Origin: Mycolicibacterium malmesburyense
GTDB taxonomy: Bacteria > Actinomycetota > Actinomycetes > Mycobacteriales > Mycobacteriaceae
NCBI RefSeq assembly: GCF_001050015.1
Contig: NZ_CVTB01000268.1
Span: forward strand, 1-40,865
Direction of reading: 5' to 3'
Length of the DNA: 40,865 nt
Under the pieces are notes generated by a model, which was not told where the DNA came from, did not search any database, and was given only the letters and a program-made list of their open reading frames with translations. Numbering within the stretch: the stretch's first letter is position 1; every line of letters begins with the position of its first letter. Below, one piece after another: positions 17,416 to 30,600 of this stretch. Both the position numbers and the translations under genes were made by a program.

Positions 17416-17751
17416 ATGATCAAGATTTCGTTGGGCAAGATGGCTGCCGGTTTCGGCGGACTGGCGTTGGCACTGACGGCCGGGGCCGGAGTTGCGTCGG
17501 CACAGCCCAATCTGGATTCGGCCGTCAACACGACGTGCAGTTACCAGCAACTCGAAGCGGCGGCAAATGCTGCGGACCCGAGGGCTGCGGCAGTGCTCAG
17601 CGACCCGATGACATCCGCCGGCGTGCAGCAGTTCCTCGCATCGCCGCCCGCTCAACGCCGAATGATGGCTGAGCAGATCGTGAGCATGCCGGCGAACCAG
17701 CCGTTCCTTCCGATCTACCAACAGATCTTCGACACCTGCCAGAATTTCTGA
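17416..17751 (+). CDS. Secreted hemophore-family (haem-binding) protein
   Basis: A 111-residue exported protein resembling the mycobacterial Rv0203-like hemophore family. The start ATG has AGAGG 6 bases upstream. A Sec signal peptide (lysines, then GFGGLALALTAGAGVASA) ends in ASA before QPNLDS, a normal signal peptidase I site, leaving a mature chain of about 80 residues. The mature part has the family's CSYQQLEAAANAADP opening, a helical middle (SAGVQQFLASPPAQRRMMAEQ) and a final DTCQNF; the two cysteines should form a disulfide outside the cell. The family carries haem to membrane importers. No importer gene is next to it, and binding has not been shown for this protein. Confidence 0.85.
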   Translation: MIKISLGKMAAGFGGLALALTAGAGVASAQPNLDSAVNTTCSYQQLEAAANAADPRAAAVLSDPMTSAGVQQFLASPPAQRRMMAEQIVSMPANQPFLPIYQQIFDTCQNF

Positions 17752-17804
17752 CCTACGTGGCGGCCATGCCAAGCGCATGATGGCCGACCCCGAATAGCCC
17801 GCAC

Positions 17805-17845
17805 TAATGGGGCTGATCTGTTCTCCGATCAGATCAGCCCCATTA
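17805..17845. terminator. Perfect 16-bp hairpin, probable terminator
   Basis: taatggggctgatctg (17805-17820) and its exact reverse complement (17830-17845) flank a 9-base loop. It lies 54 bp after the hemophore-family stop and 45 bp before the next start. There is no T-tract, as is common for actinobacterial terminators. The symmetry would also allow a protein-binding site or attenuator for the downstream gene. Confidence 0.7.
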
Positions 17846-17879
17846 CGCGTTGCTGGTACCGTGCGTCGGGCGAACTGTT

Positions 17880-17884
17880 AGGAG
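17880..17884 (+). promoter_or_regulatory. Ribosome binding site that decides a GTG start
   Basis: AGGAG lies 5 bases before GTG 17890. An ATG at 17886 is in a different frame that does not encode a sensible protein, so the GTG is the true start. Confidence 0.75.
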
Positions 17885-17889
17885 AATGA

Positions 17890-18564
17890 GTGAAACCCGT
17901 TCTAAAGGCGATGGCGGTCGGTCTTGTCGAGCCTGTCTTGTTTGGGTTGATCGTTTTCCTAATGGCAGGCACGGTCGACTACTGGCAGGCGTGGGTTTTC
18001 CTCGCGGTGTTCGCCCTGACCACGTGGATCCTCGGCTTGTATTTGCTGCGTACCTATCCCGACGCACTCAAGCGACGGATGCGCGCGGGGCCGACAGGCG
18101 AAACCCGAGCCAGGCAAAAGCTCTTTATCGCCGGCTGGTACCTCTCACTGCTGTCATCATTCGTGGTCAGCGCGCTTGACCACCGTTTTGGTTGGTCGCA
18201 GGTACCCGCCGCGATCTGCTTGCTCGGAGATGTCTTGGTCGTCACCGCGCTCGGGGCGGTGATGCTGGTTGTGATCCAAAACAACTACGCCGCAGCAACC
18301 GTGCAGGTCGAGGAGGGGCAGAAGGTCGTCTCCACGGGCCTGTATGGGCGGGTACGGCACCCGATGTACACCGCGAATGTGATCTTGATTGTGGGCATTT
18401 CCCTCGCCCTCGGCAGCTACTGGGGACTGCTTGTCGTCGTACCGGCAGTCATCGTGCTCAGCCTGCGCATCCGGGATGAGGAGAAGCTCCTACAGGACGA
18501 ATTGGACGGCTACCGCGAATATTCGCAGGCAGTCCGCCACCGCCTCGTCCCCGGCGTGTGGTGA
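17890..18564 (+). CDS. Isoprenylcysteine carboxyl methyltransferase family membrane protein
   Basis: A 224-residue integral membrane protein of the ICMT/PEMT-like methyltransferase family. Hydrophobic helices lie at about residues 10-27, 31-53, 77-95, 103-126 and 155-185. The family signature is the SAM-binding LYGRVRHPMYTANV, followed by the second conserved element RIRDEEKLLQDELDGYREY near the C terminus. It should methylate a lipid-like or prenyl/carboxyl substrate at the membrane. Bacterial members seldom have a known substrate. It is convergent with the giant peptide synthetase (57 bp between stops), so it is not in its operon, but its position next to the cluster leaves a tailoring role as a weak possibility. 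Confidence 0.85.
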   Translation: MKPVLKAMAVGLVEPVLFGLIVFLMAGTVDYWQAWVFLAVFALTTWILGLYLLRTYPDALKRRMRAGPTGETRARQKLFIAGWYLSLLSSFVVSALDHRFGWSQVPAAICLLGDVLVVTALGAVMLVVIQNNYAAATVQVEEGQKVVSTGLYGRVRHPMYTANVILIVGISLALGSYWGLLVVVPAVIVLSLRIRDEEKLLQDELDGYREYSQAVRHRLVPGVW

Positions 18565-18593
18565 CCAACCGCGTTACTTGCTCTATGTATGCC

Positions 18594-18610
18594 GCGCGAG
18601 CGCATCGCGC
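18594..18610. terminator. Weak hairpin between convergent genes
   Basis: GCGCGA and TCGCGC are separated by 5 bases in the 57-bp gap between the methyltransferase and peptide synthetase stops. It could terminate either gene, but the stem is short. Confidence 0.3.
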
Positions 18611-18621
18611 AGTCGCAGTGA

Positions 18622-21600
18622 TCACCGATCGCCGGTCGGCCCAAAGCGCGAACCTCCTGCCTGAGCTAGAGCGCTCTCCACGTGCTCGCTGAGGCTTCTG
18701 ACAGAGGGGGCGTCGACCAGATTGGAAACTCCGAGGTCGGCATCAAGGGCGGTGTTGATTGCCGTGATCGCCCGCATCGCCGAAATCGAATCCCCACCGA
18801 GATCGAAGAACGACTCGTCGACTCCGACGCGGTCCACGCCCAACACCTCGGCGTAGATGCCAGCGAGGATCTGTTCCACCAGTGTCGTCGGCGGGAGGTA
18901 GTCACCGGCGGTGTCGTCACCGTTGGGTGCGCGCACTGGCACGCCAGTCGACTGGGCGGATGCCGCCCGTTTGCCTATCTCATCCAGCCGGGCGTGCTCT
19001 GTCCCATCGAACATATCCATCGATGACAACGGCCGCCTCGGTTCGTCGGTCATCTCCGCCAGTACCTTGGTGTACCGCTCGATGAGCGCACGAACGCTGG
19101 CCGCGTCGAAAACGTCCGTACGATATTGGACGCGGAGTTCCAGTTCGCGGCCCGGCCCGGCTTGCACCGTCAACGGGTAGTGGTAGTAGTCGCGGCTCGT
19201 GAAGCCGGTGACGGCCAATTCATTCACGCCGGGCGGCGTGGCGATGTCGGTCGGGTAGTTCTCGTACACGAACACGGTGTCGAACAATCTTTCATGACCG
19301 GTGATGCGATGTATTTCGCTCAGCGCCAAATGTTGATGCTCGAGAGTGTCATTGTGGGCGCTCTGCAGCTGATCCAGCAGCTCCGACGTCGTGGTGTTCG
19401 GCGCGATGTGTGCCCGCACCGGCACCGTGTTGATCAACAGCCCAACCATTGATTCGGCGCCGTCGACCTCGGGCGGCCGACCCGAAACCACGGTTCCGAA
19501 GGCCACGTCGGGCTGGCCGGTGAGCGAGGAGAGAAGCAGCGCCCAGGCGCCCTGCAACACGGTGTTGACGGTGGTGTGATGCGAGCGCGCCAGCTTGGTG
19601 AGGGCCCGTGTGGTCTTCGCAGGCACCCTGAACGTTTCGACGCTTCGCTGCCCGAACGCCAGCTCTTGGGGCGGGCCGACGAGGACGGGAGTGTCGAAAT
19701 CGTTGAGGACCTCGCGCCATGCCGCTCGGGCAGCAGCGTGATCCCTTTCCGCGAGCCAGTTCATGAAGCTGCGGTATGGCGACGCTGCGGGCAGTCGGTG
19801 TCCGTGGTAGCCGGCGAAGATCTCCTGCAGCAGAATCGGCATCGACCAGCCGTCGAGCACGATGTGGTGATTGGTCAGCACAAAGCGGTGACGGTTGTTC
19901 CCCGTCCGGATCAGAGCTGCCCGGAAGGCGGGCTGATCGACGAGGTCACATACCGCCGCCCGTTCGGCTGCACAAAGTCGTTTGAGCTCCGCATCGGAGT
20001 CGAAATCGGTTTCTGCGGAACCTAATTCGACGTACCGCCACGGCGCCACGGGGTCAGCGGGAATGATCTGCACCGGCTCTTCGAACTGAGGGCAGAACCG
20101 CGCCGCCAGGTGCGGATGGCGCCTGGCCACCGCCTGCACGGCATCGCGCAGTCGGTGCACATCGACCGGGCCGCTCAGGGCGATGTCCAACTGCACCGCG
20201 TACGCGTCGTCTTCGGAACCCTTTGCGATGCTGGCGTGATAGAGCAGCCCCTGTTGCAAGGGTGTCAGCGGCAGCACGTCGGCAATCGGCAACTGGGGGT
20301 GCAACTCGTCGATCTGCTGTTGGGTCAGGCGGGCGGGGACGATATCGGACGGGGTCAGCCCCCCACCGCCGCGCCTGACATGCGCGCAGATACCGGCCAA
20401 TGCGTCGAACCACAACCGGCTGATCCGGGTGACCGCCGTGCGATCCAGCGCCGACGGCGCCCACGACCAGGTGGCGTTCAGATGCGGGCCGGTGTCGGTG
20501 TCGATGGTGACCGCGTTGAGTTCGACGGTGTGCGTCAGCGCAACGGGCATCGCCTCGACGGCACCGGTCAACGACAAGCCCTCCTGGCTGAACCGCCACA
20601 CGTCGCCAGACGCATAGGCCGCCGGCGAACCCAACCGCCCGAAATAGTTGAAGCCGATCGTCGGGTCGCATCCGCCCAACTCCACATCGGAATTCAGATA
20701 GCGCAGCAACCCATAGGTCAGACCGTCGGGCAAAGAGCGAAGCTGCTCTTTGGCGTCCTTGATCACTGCGCCCAGCGCCGAATCGCCGGTCACGACCTGC
20801 GTCCAGCCCAACCCACCGACCGCTATCTCCACCGGGTACTTGGCGGTAAACCACCCGATCGTGCGCGACAGATCCACGTCGGCAGCCGGGCCAGCCAATT
20901 CCTCTTGGCGACCATGCCCCTCCACATCGATGGCGATCGGTGCGCCGCCCGTCCCCAAGAACTGCGCCCACGCCAACCCGAACGCGATCAACAGGATTTC
21001 GTGAACCCCTGCGTGGAACGCGGCCGGCACCTCGCCGAGCAGCATGTGTGTGGTCTCAGCATCCAGCAATTCCGTCAGATATCCGGCACTGGCCGACGTA
21101 TCCACCTCTGGTTGCGGAGCAGGCAACGCCGCAGGGATCGTCGCCACCCGGCGCCACGTGTCGGCCACTCCGACCACGTCCGGATGGCGCGCGTGCTCGT
21201 TCAGCAACTCCGCCCACCGCGCAAACGACGTCCCCGCCGGGGGCAACAGCACGGGCTGTCCGCCGCGATGCTGGGTTAGTGCGATGTTGATGTCCTCCAA
21301 CAGAATCCGCCAAGACACGCCGTCAACGGCCAGGTGATGAACGACCAGCGCCAATTGACCTGTGGCAGAAGCCCACACGGCGCTGAGCATGACCCCATCG
21401 GACGGATTGAGCCGCGACCGCGCCGCCACCAGCGCCTCGTTCGTGATTGCGTCCACCGACTGCAGGCAATCACGCGCGTCCACCGATCCCTGGTCGGGCA
21501 CTGTCAAAGACCATCCCCCGGCGCCGTCGTCCGTCGCGCGCAGCCGCAGCATGGCGTGACGATCCATCAGGGCCTGCAGCACGACCACCACCTCGGCCTC

Positions 21601-24600
21601 TGTCACCCGCGCAGGAGCCTGTAGAAGCACCGTCTGGTTGAACTGATCGATGGGGCCTTCCACAGTCTTGAGCCAGCGCATGATCGGGGTCGCGATCACC
21701 GGCCCGACACCTTCGTCGATCTCGTCGGCGGAGCTGTCGGCCAGCCGGACCACTCGGGCCAGTCGCGCCACGGTCTGCTGGACGAAGATGTCGCGCGGCC
21801 GACCGACCAAGCCCGCGGCGTGAGCCCGCATGACCACCTGGATCGCGGAGATGCTGTCGCCGCCAAGGTCGAAGAACGAGTCGTCGACCCCGACCCGTTC
21901 CAGGCCGAGAACTTCCGCGAAGATGTCCGCGAGGATCTCCTCGACCGCGTCGGCCGGGGCGCGGTAATGGTCGACGTCGGAGTACTCCGGCGCCGGAAGC
22001 GCTCGGGTGTCGAGCTTGCCGTTGACCGTCAGCGGCAGAGCGTCCAGCGACACGACCGCGGCCGGCACCATGTACGCGGGCAAGCGCTCGGCGAGCTGGG
22101 CGCGCAATCCGGCTGGATCGTCGATTCCGGTGACATAGCCGACGATGCGCTTGTCGCCTGGGCGATCCTCGCGCGCGATCACCGCCGTCTGCTCGACACC
22201 CTCCAAATGCGCCAGAACAGCTTGGATTTCGCCGAGCTCGATGCGGTACCCGCGGATCTTGACCTGATCATCGGCGCGACCGAGGTACCTCAGCTCTCCG
22301 TCGGCGTTCCAACACACGAGATCGCCGGTGCGATACATGCGGGCGCCTGGCCCGCCGAAGGGACACGCCACAAAACGAGTCGAACTCAACCCGGGGCGGC
22401 CCACATATCCGACGCCTACCCCGCCACCGGCCACGTACAACTCGCCGACGACACCAATCGGCACCGGCTGTAAATAAGAGTCGAGCACGAAGAACCCCAG
22501 ATGCGCCAGCGGCACACCAATCGGGCTGACCGCGTTGTCGATGTCGTCGAGACGGATCTCCCGCAACGAGGCATGCACCGTCGTCTCGGTAATTCCGTAC
22601 ATGTTGATCAGGCGCGGCGAATCAGGGTGCCGGTTCAGCCACGAGTTGAGTCGTGCGGGCTCCAGCGCCTCACCGCCGAACACCACCACGTCGAGGGCCA
22701 GCTCAGCCGCCGACCCGGGGGTCAGCTCATCGATGGACTGCAGCGCGTAAAACGCCGACGGCGTCTGACTCAGCACGTTGACCTGCTCGTCGATCAGCAA
22801 GTCGTAGAACTCCTCCGGCGACCGAGCCACCGAATCCGAGACGATCACGAGCCGTCCGCCATGTATCAGACAGCCGAAGATCTCCCACACGGAATAGTCG
22901 AAAGCCAACGAATGGCTCTGCGACCACACGTGCTCCGGAAACAGCTCCAACCCGGCGTCGACGGACTCCAGCAGACGCGTGACACTGCGGTGCGGGATCG
23001 CCACTCCCTTGGGTACACCAGTCGTGCCCGAGGTGTAGATGAGGTAGGCGATGTCGTCTGGACGCGGCCCAGGCAGCGCGCTGGTGGGTTGCTCGTCAAG
23101 CGCGCCGTCGGTCACGTCGATGACCGTCAGCCTGTGTCCAGCGAGGCGATGGGCGAGATCCGCCGTGGTCAGCACAGCCACCGGTGCCGCATCACCGAGC
23201 ACAAACTCCAACCGAGCGTCGGGCACCGACGGATCGATCGGCACATACGCCGCACCGGTCTTCATAACCGCGAAGATCGCCGCGATCGCCTCGATCGAAC
23301 GGGTTAGCAGCATCGCCACCCGCTGCCCATGGCGTACACCGCAGCCAACCAACATGTGGGCCAACCGGTTTGCCTGCTCATCCAGTTCGCAGTAGGAGAT
23401 GCTGCGGCCGTCGAAGGTGACGGCTACGGCCTCGGGAGATCGGGTGACCTGTGCCTCGAACAACGCCACGATGGACTTCCACTCAGCCTGCTCGGTAAGA
23501 GCCGGACGATTACCGATCGCATCGACGCGGGCGTGTTCGTCGGCACTGAGGACATCGATCGTCGACAACGGCCGAGTGACGTCAACAGTCATCACCTCGA
23601 GCACCCGTAGCAGCCGCTCGATCAGCATCTCGATGCTGGCCGCGTCGAACACATCGGTGCGGAACTCCACTGTGCCCGAAATACCGGCGGCCTCGCCGGT
23701 TTTGGTCCAGCGCTCTTGCAACGAGAACGAAAGATCGATGCGAGCGGTGTGGGTGTCGAGCGGAAGCTGAGTGACCTGCAGATCGCCCAACGCCAACTGG
23801 GTCGCCGACTCACCCGCGAAGTTCTGCCAAGCCAGCAAAACCTGCACCAACGGATGATGGGTCAACGATCGCGCCGGATTGAGTCGCTCGACGAGCACTT
23901 CGAACGGCACGTCCTGGTGTTCGTATGCGGCCAGACTGCGGGTACGCACCTGAGCAAGCACGTCGGCAACAGTGGGGTCTCCGGTCAGATCGACCCGCAG
24001 CACCAGCGTGTTGACGAAGAACCCGACCAACTCATCGAGCGCGGGGTCACGCCGCCCGGCGATCGGAAAACCAACCGCCACATCAGAACTCGCGCTGAGC
24101 TTGGACAGCAGCGTCGCCAGGGCAGCCTGCACGACCATGAAGCTGGTAGCGCCGTGCGCACGGGCGACAAGCCGCACCCGCTCGTGTAGTGCCGCGGACC
24201 ACTCCACCGCCACCCGCGCGCCCTGCTGATCAGCGACCAACGGATATGGCCGGTCGGTCGGCAGTGTTATGCGCTCGGGCATTCCGCTCAGCGCGCCTTC
24301 CCAGAATTTGATCTGCTTGGCGATCCGGCTGCCGCTGTCCTCGGGGTCACCGAACTGCGCGCGCTGCCACAACGTGTAGTCGGCATACTGCACCGGCAGC
24401 GGCGCCCAAGCCGGGGCATGACCGGCACATCGGTTGGCATACGCCACCCCCAGGTCAGCCACCAACGGTCTGACCGACCAGCCATCCGCGGCGATGTGGT
24501 GCACCACCGCCACCAGAACGTATTCGTCATCGTGGCAGCGGAAAAGCCGTGCGCGGAGGGGGATCTCCTCGGCCAGGACGAATCTGTGCCGCGCGGTTTC

Positions 24601-27600
24601 CTCAACGGCCTCTTCCAGACGGCGTATCGACCACCCGGTCGCATCCACTGTCTCCCAGCGGAATTCAACTCGATCAAAGGGCACGACCAGTTGCTGAGGT
24701 ATGCCGTCGACCGCCGGGAACACGGTGCGTAGCGTTTCGTGACGGTCGATCACATCTGCGAACGCTGCGCCGAGCGCATCGACATTGACGTGACCTCGGA
24801 GCCGAAGTCCCACAGCCAGGTTGTAAACCGGTGACGGGCCCTGCAATTCATCGATGAACCACAATCGGCTCTGTGCAAACGATAGCGGCATCACCGCCGG
24901 GCGATCGTAGGCCACCAGCGGCGCCAGCCGGCCCTCTTCTTCTCCCACGCGGAGCGCCAATTGCGCAACTGTGGGGGCCTCGAATACGGTTCCGACCGCA
25001 AGGCCGGTGTCCATCGACTTGTTGATCGCCGCGACCAGGCGCATCGCCGACAACGAATCCCCGCCCAGGTCGAAGAACGAGTCGTCGACGCCGACGCGAT
25101 CCAGTCCGAGGACTTGGGCGTAGATGCCTGCGAGGATCTCTTCGGCCGCATTCGCCGGGGGACGGTACCGATCTATTGCTTGGTATTCCGGCGCGGGCAG
25201 TGCCCGCTTGTCGAGCTTGCCGTTGACCGTCAACGGCACCGCCTCGATCGCCACCACAGCGGACGGCACCATGTAGGCCGGTAGTTGCTCGGCCAGCGCG
25301 GCACGCGCCGCTGCTGGATCGGCGGTGCCGGTGATGTAGCCCACCAACCGTTTGTCACCAGGACGGTCCTCGCGGGCGACGACCACCGACTGGTCGACCC
25401 CGTCCAAAACGGCGAGGGCAGCCTGGATCTCGCCGAGTTCGATGCGGTATCCGCGGACCTTGACCTGCTCATCGGCGCGGCCGAGATACTCCAATTGTCC
25501 GTCTGGACGCCAGCGGACAAGGTCCCCGCTGCGATACATCCGTTGTCCTGGTGCTCCTGCACCGCTGAAAGGACACGCCACGAACCGCGTGGCGCTCAGA
25601 TCCGCTCGACCCATATAGCCATAGCCCAGCCCGGCGCCGGCCACATACAACTCGCCCACCACACCCGGCGACACCGGCCTCAGCCAGCCGTCGAGCACAA
25701 AGAAGGCAAGAGAGGGCAGCGGCACCCCGATCGGGCTCGACGGGGTCATGGCGTCCGAACCGACGATTTCGCGGAAGGAGGCGTGCACCGTGGTCTCGGT
25801 GATCCCATACATGTTGATGAGCCGCGGTGATCCCGCATGGTTGGCCAGCCACGGACCGAGCCGAGACGGTTCCAGGGCTTCACCGGCGAAGAGCACGGCC
25901 TCGAGCCGCAACCGGTCACGCAGTTCATGCTGCTGTGCATCGACGGATTGCAGCGCGTAGAACGCCGACGGGGTCTGGCTCAGGACGGTGACGCGTTGGT
26001 TTACCAACAGTGCGTAGAAGTCCTCGGGCGACCGGACCACCGACTCGGGCACCACCTCCAGTCGTCCGCCGTGCAGCAGCGCGCCCCACATCTCGCACAC
26101 CGAGACGTCGAAGGCCAGCGAGTGGCACTGAGACCAGACCTGTCCAGGCGACAGCCGTAGGCGTGCATCGATCGCGGCAAGTAGCCGCGTCACGTTGTGA
26201 TGCGGGATGGCCACGCCTTTGGGCGTTCCCGTCGTGCCCGAGGTGTAGATCAGATATGCGACCTCGTCGGGATCCGGCCCCGGCACCGCAGTACTCGGTT
26301 GACCCTCCATCAGCGGATCGTCGATGTCGATGACCACCAACCCGTGCCCGGCGAACCGATCGGCCAGATCAGCAGTGGTGATCGCTGCGATCGGCGCGGC
26401 GTCACGCAGCACAAAAGTCATCCGCGCATCAGGCACCGCCGGATCGATCGGCACATACGCCGCCCCCGTCTTGAGGACGCCGAGAATCGCCACGACCGCC
26501 TCGGCTGACCGAGATGACAGCAGCGCCACCCGTTCACCGGCGCTCACGCCGCGAGCAATAAGCAAGTGCGCCAGACGATTCGATGCCTCGTCCAACTCCC
26601 GGTACGTCATACGGCGGTCATCGAAACTGACCGCGATCCTCTCGGGAGTACGTGCGACCTGCTCGGCGAACAACGTCGGGATCGCCACCGGTGGCGCGGC
26701 GGGCCGCGTCAACGCCGCCCGGTTACCCCATTCGTACAGAGCATCGCGCTCGTCGTCGTCGAGCAGATCCGCCGGTAAGAGTCGCTGGGTAGCGCTCACG
26801 AGTGCCCGCTCGAACCGGGCGATGATCTTCCGAACGCGGTTCATGTCGAGCAGATCGGTGTCGAATTCCACGCGGAGAACCAGCTCGGTTCCGGGAATGG
26901 CCTGCATGGTCAGCGGGTAGTGGTTGAATTCGCGTTCGTCAAAATCGGTGATGGCCATTCCGTCGGCCATGGCCATCCCCGCCGTCTCGACCGGGTAGTT
27001 CTGGTAGACGAACAGGGTGTCGAAGAGCTGATCGTGGCCGGTAACGCGGTGGATCTCGTTGAGAGCAAGGTGTTGGTGGTCGAGTGTGTCGCCGTGTCGG
27101 CGTTGCAGGTCGCCGAGCAGGTCGACGATGGTGGTCGCCGGGGTGATCGTGGCCCGTACCGGCACGGTGTTGATCAGCAAGCCGACCATCGTTTCCGCGC
27201 CCGCCACCTCAGCCGGCCGACCTGAGACTGCGACGCCGAATGCGACGTCGTGCCGCCCCGTCAGCCACATCAGTACCTGTGCCCAGGCGGCTTGGAGCAC
27301 GGTGCTGGCGGTGGTGTGGCTGCTTCGCGCGAGTTCGTTGACGGCCTGCGTTGTCGCGGCCGGCAGTCGGAACGATTCCGCACCACGGCGCCCCGGCCGC
27401 GAGGACCGGACTTTCGGCGCGACCAGCGTTGGGGTGTCGAAACCGGCCAAAACATCGCGCCAGACGGTTCGAGCCGCGTCGACGTCTCGATCGGCCAGCC
27501 ACGTGACGAACCTGCGGAAGGGCACGGCGGCCGGGAGATGCTGCCGGTAGTAGCCGGCGAATATCTCCCGCAAGAGGATCGGCAGAGACCAGCCATCGAG

Positions 27601-30600
27601 CACGATGTGGTGATAGGTCATGACGAATCGGTGCGCCTCGTCGCCGGTGCGGATCAGCGCCGCGCGGAAAGCGGGCTGGTGGGCTACATCTCGCACCGCG
27701 GCGCGTTCGGCGGCGCACAGCCGCTGAATCTGGGCCGGGGTGTCAAGTGCTTCAGTCGCGAACTCGAGGTACGTCCACGGAACGCTCGGGTCCGCCGGGA
27801 TGATCTGCACAGGTTCTTCGAATTCTTGACTGAATCGGGCCACCAGGTGGGGGTGGCGGTTGGCCACGGTCTGCACGGCCGCGCGCAACCGATCGGCGTC
27901 CAACGGACCCGTGACGGTGACGTCGAGCTGCATGGCGTAGAGGTCGTCGTGGTCGTCGTCGTTTGCGGCGTTGACGTGGAACAGCAGCCCCTGCTGCAGG
28001 GGGGTCAAGGGCAAGACGTCCGCGACCCGGTGGTGCCGGTTCAGCTCGTCGAGGTCTCGCTGAGTGAGGTGAGCGGGCGCGATGTCGGAAGGTGTCAGGC
28101 CGCCGCCACCGGCGGCGACGTGCGCGCAGATGCCGGTCAAGGCGTCGAACCACAACCGGTTTAACCGGGTGATCTGGGCCTCGTTCAGTGCCGAGGGAGC
28201 CCACGTCCACGCGGCGTGCAGTGCCGGGCCGTTCTCGGTATCGACGGTGCTGGCGTTGAGTTCCACGCTGTGTCCGAGTGGCATGGCTATCGACCCGGCG
28301 GCGGCGGTGTGCGACAAGCCGTCGCGGCTGACCCGCCATATATCGGCGAAGTCTCCACCATCCGCCGTGTCGGTCAACCTGCCGAGGTAATTGAATCCGA
28401 TTGCGGGGTCGGATCCGGGTAGGTCGACATCGGGGTTGAGGTATCGCAACAGCCCGTAAGTGAGGCCGTCGGGTAGGGCGCGCAGTTGTTCCTTTGCGCC
28501 CTTGATCACATGACCAAGAGCCCGATCACCCGCCACGACCTGCGACCAGCGCAGACCGCCGACGTCGAGTGCGACCGGGTACTTGGTGGTGAACCAGCCG
28601 ACGGTGCGGGACAGGTCAATTTGCGCGTCGAGGCCTCCAAGGTCCTCGACGCGACCGTGCCCTTCGACGTCGATGCCGACCGACGTGGCGCCGGTATCGA
28701 GGAACTGTGTCACCGCCAGCCCGAGGGCGATCAGCAGGATGTCCTGAATGCCTGCGTGGAACGCCGCCGGTACGTCACCGAGCAGCGCTCGGGTCGTCTC
28801 GCTGTCTAATGACGCGGTCAGATGCCCCGCGGTTTCATAAGTGTCGAACTCGGGTTGAACCGCAGGCAACGTGGCCGGGGTCGCCAGGACTCGTCGCCAG
28901 GTATCGGCCTCGTTCACGACTGCCGGGGAGTGAGCGTGTTCGCCGAGCAGCGATGCCCACCGGGCGAACGAGGTTCCGGTCACGGGCAATGCGACCGGGT
29001 GACCATGGCGGTGTTGGGCCCAGGCAATGTTCAGGTCCTCCAGCAGAATCCGCCAGGACACCGCGTCGACGGCCAAGTGATGGATGATCAGCACCAGTTG
29101 CCCGGTCGACGTGACCCACAGCGGACTGACCATCGCGCCGGAAGCCGGGTCCAGCCGGGTCCGGGCTGCTATCAACGCCTCATCGGTCAAGAGGTCTACC
29201 GATTCCAGGCGCAGGTGCACCGACTCCTTCTCGGGTACCAGTAAGGAAAAGCCCCCCGCGCCGTCATCGATGGCGCGCAGCCGCAGCATGGCATGTCGAT
29301 CAAGCAGCGCCTGCAAGACGACTTCGACATCGGTCTCGGTGACTCCCGCCGGAGCCTGGATCACCATCGTCTGGTTGAACTCATCGACCGGACCGCCTGC
29401 GCGCTTGACGTCGTGCAACCACCGGATGATCGGGGTGGCCAAGACGGGTCCGACGCCCTCGTCGGTCATGCCGGCGTCATCGCCGCCCACCTCGACGACT
29501 CGAGCGAGCCGCGCCACGGTCTGCTCGACGAAAATGTCGCGCGGCCTGCACTGCACACCGGATGCCCGGGCACGAGACACCACCTGCATCGACAGAATGC
29601 TGTCCCCGCCTAGATCGAAGAAGGAGTCGTCGACGCCGACGCGGTCGAGCCCGAGGACTTGGGCATAGATACCGGCCAACAACTCCTCGACCGCATCAGA
29701 GGGAGCCCGATACCGGTCACCATCGCCATAGTCAGGTGCGGGCAAGGCACGCACATCGAGCTTGCCGTTGACCGTCACCGGCAACGCATCAACGGCCACC
29801 ACCGCCGCGGGAACCATGTAGGCAGGCAACCGATCCCCCAACGCCGCCCGCACCCGCCCCGGATCAACCACCCCGGTGACATAACCCACCAAACGCTTGA
29901 CACCGGGCTGATCCTCACGCGCGATCACCGCCGCCTGCTCAACACCATCCACCGCAGTCAGCGCCGACCGAACCTCACCCAACTCGATCCGATAACCACG
30001 AATCTTGACCTGCTCATCGGCCCGACCCAAATAATCCAACTGCCCATCAGAGCGCCAACGCACCAAATCCCCAGTGCGATACATCCGCGCCCCAGCCACC
30101 CCAAACGGACACGCCACAAACCGCGACCCGGTTAAGGCCGACCGGCCGAGATAGCCCATCGCCACGCCGACGCCGGCGACATACAACTCACCGATTACCC
30201 CGGCCGGAACCGGGCGCAGCCACTCGTCGAGCACGAACAGCGCCGCGGTCGATACCGGCGCACCGATCGGCGCCGGCCCTGATCCCGGTGTCAGCGGCGC
30301 GCTCATCGACGCATACACCGTGATCTCAGTGGGGCCGTAGGCGTTGATCACCACCCGGCCCGGAGCCCACCGATCCACCACATCGCCGGGGCAGGCCTCA
30401 CCGCCGAGCAGCAACGCCACCGACTCGAGCCCCTGCGGAGACAACGCCGCCACCGCCGAGGGGGTCTGGGTCAACACGCTGACCCGCTCGCGCACCAGCA
30501 GGGCGTGGAAATCCTCGGGCGAGGTGGTCACCGACTCGGGCACCACCACCAACCGCGCCCCACCCAGCAGCGCGGCCCAGATCTCCCACACCGAGAAATC

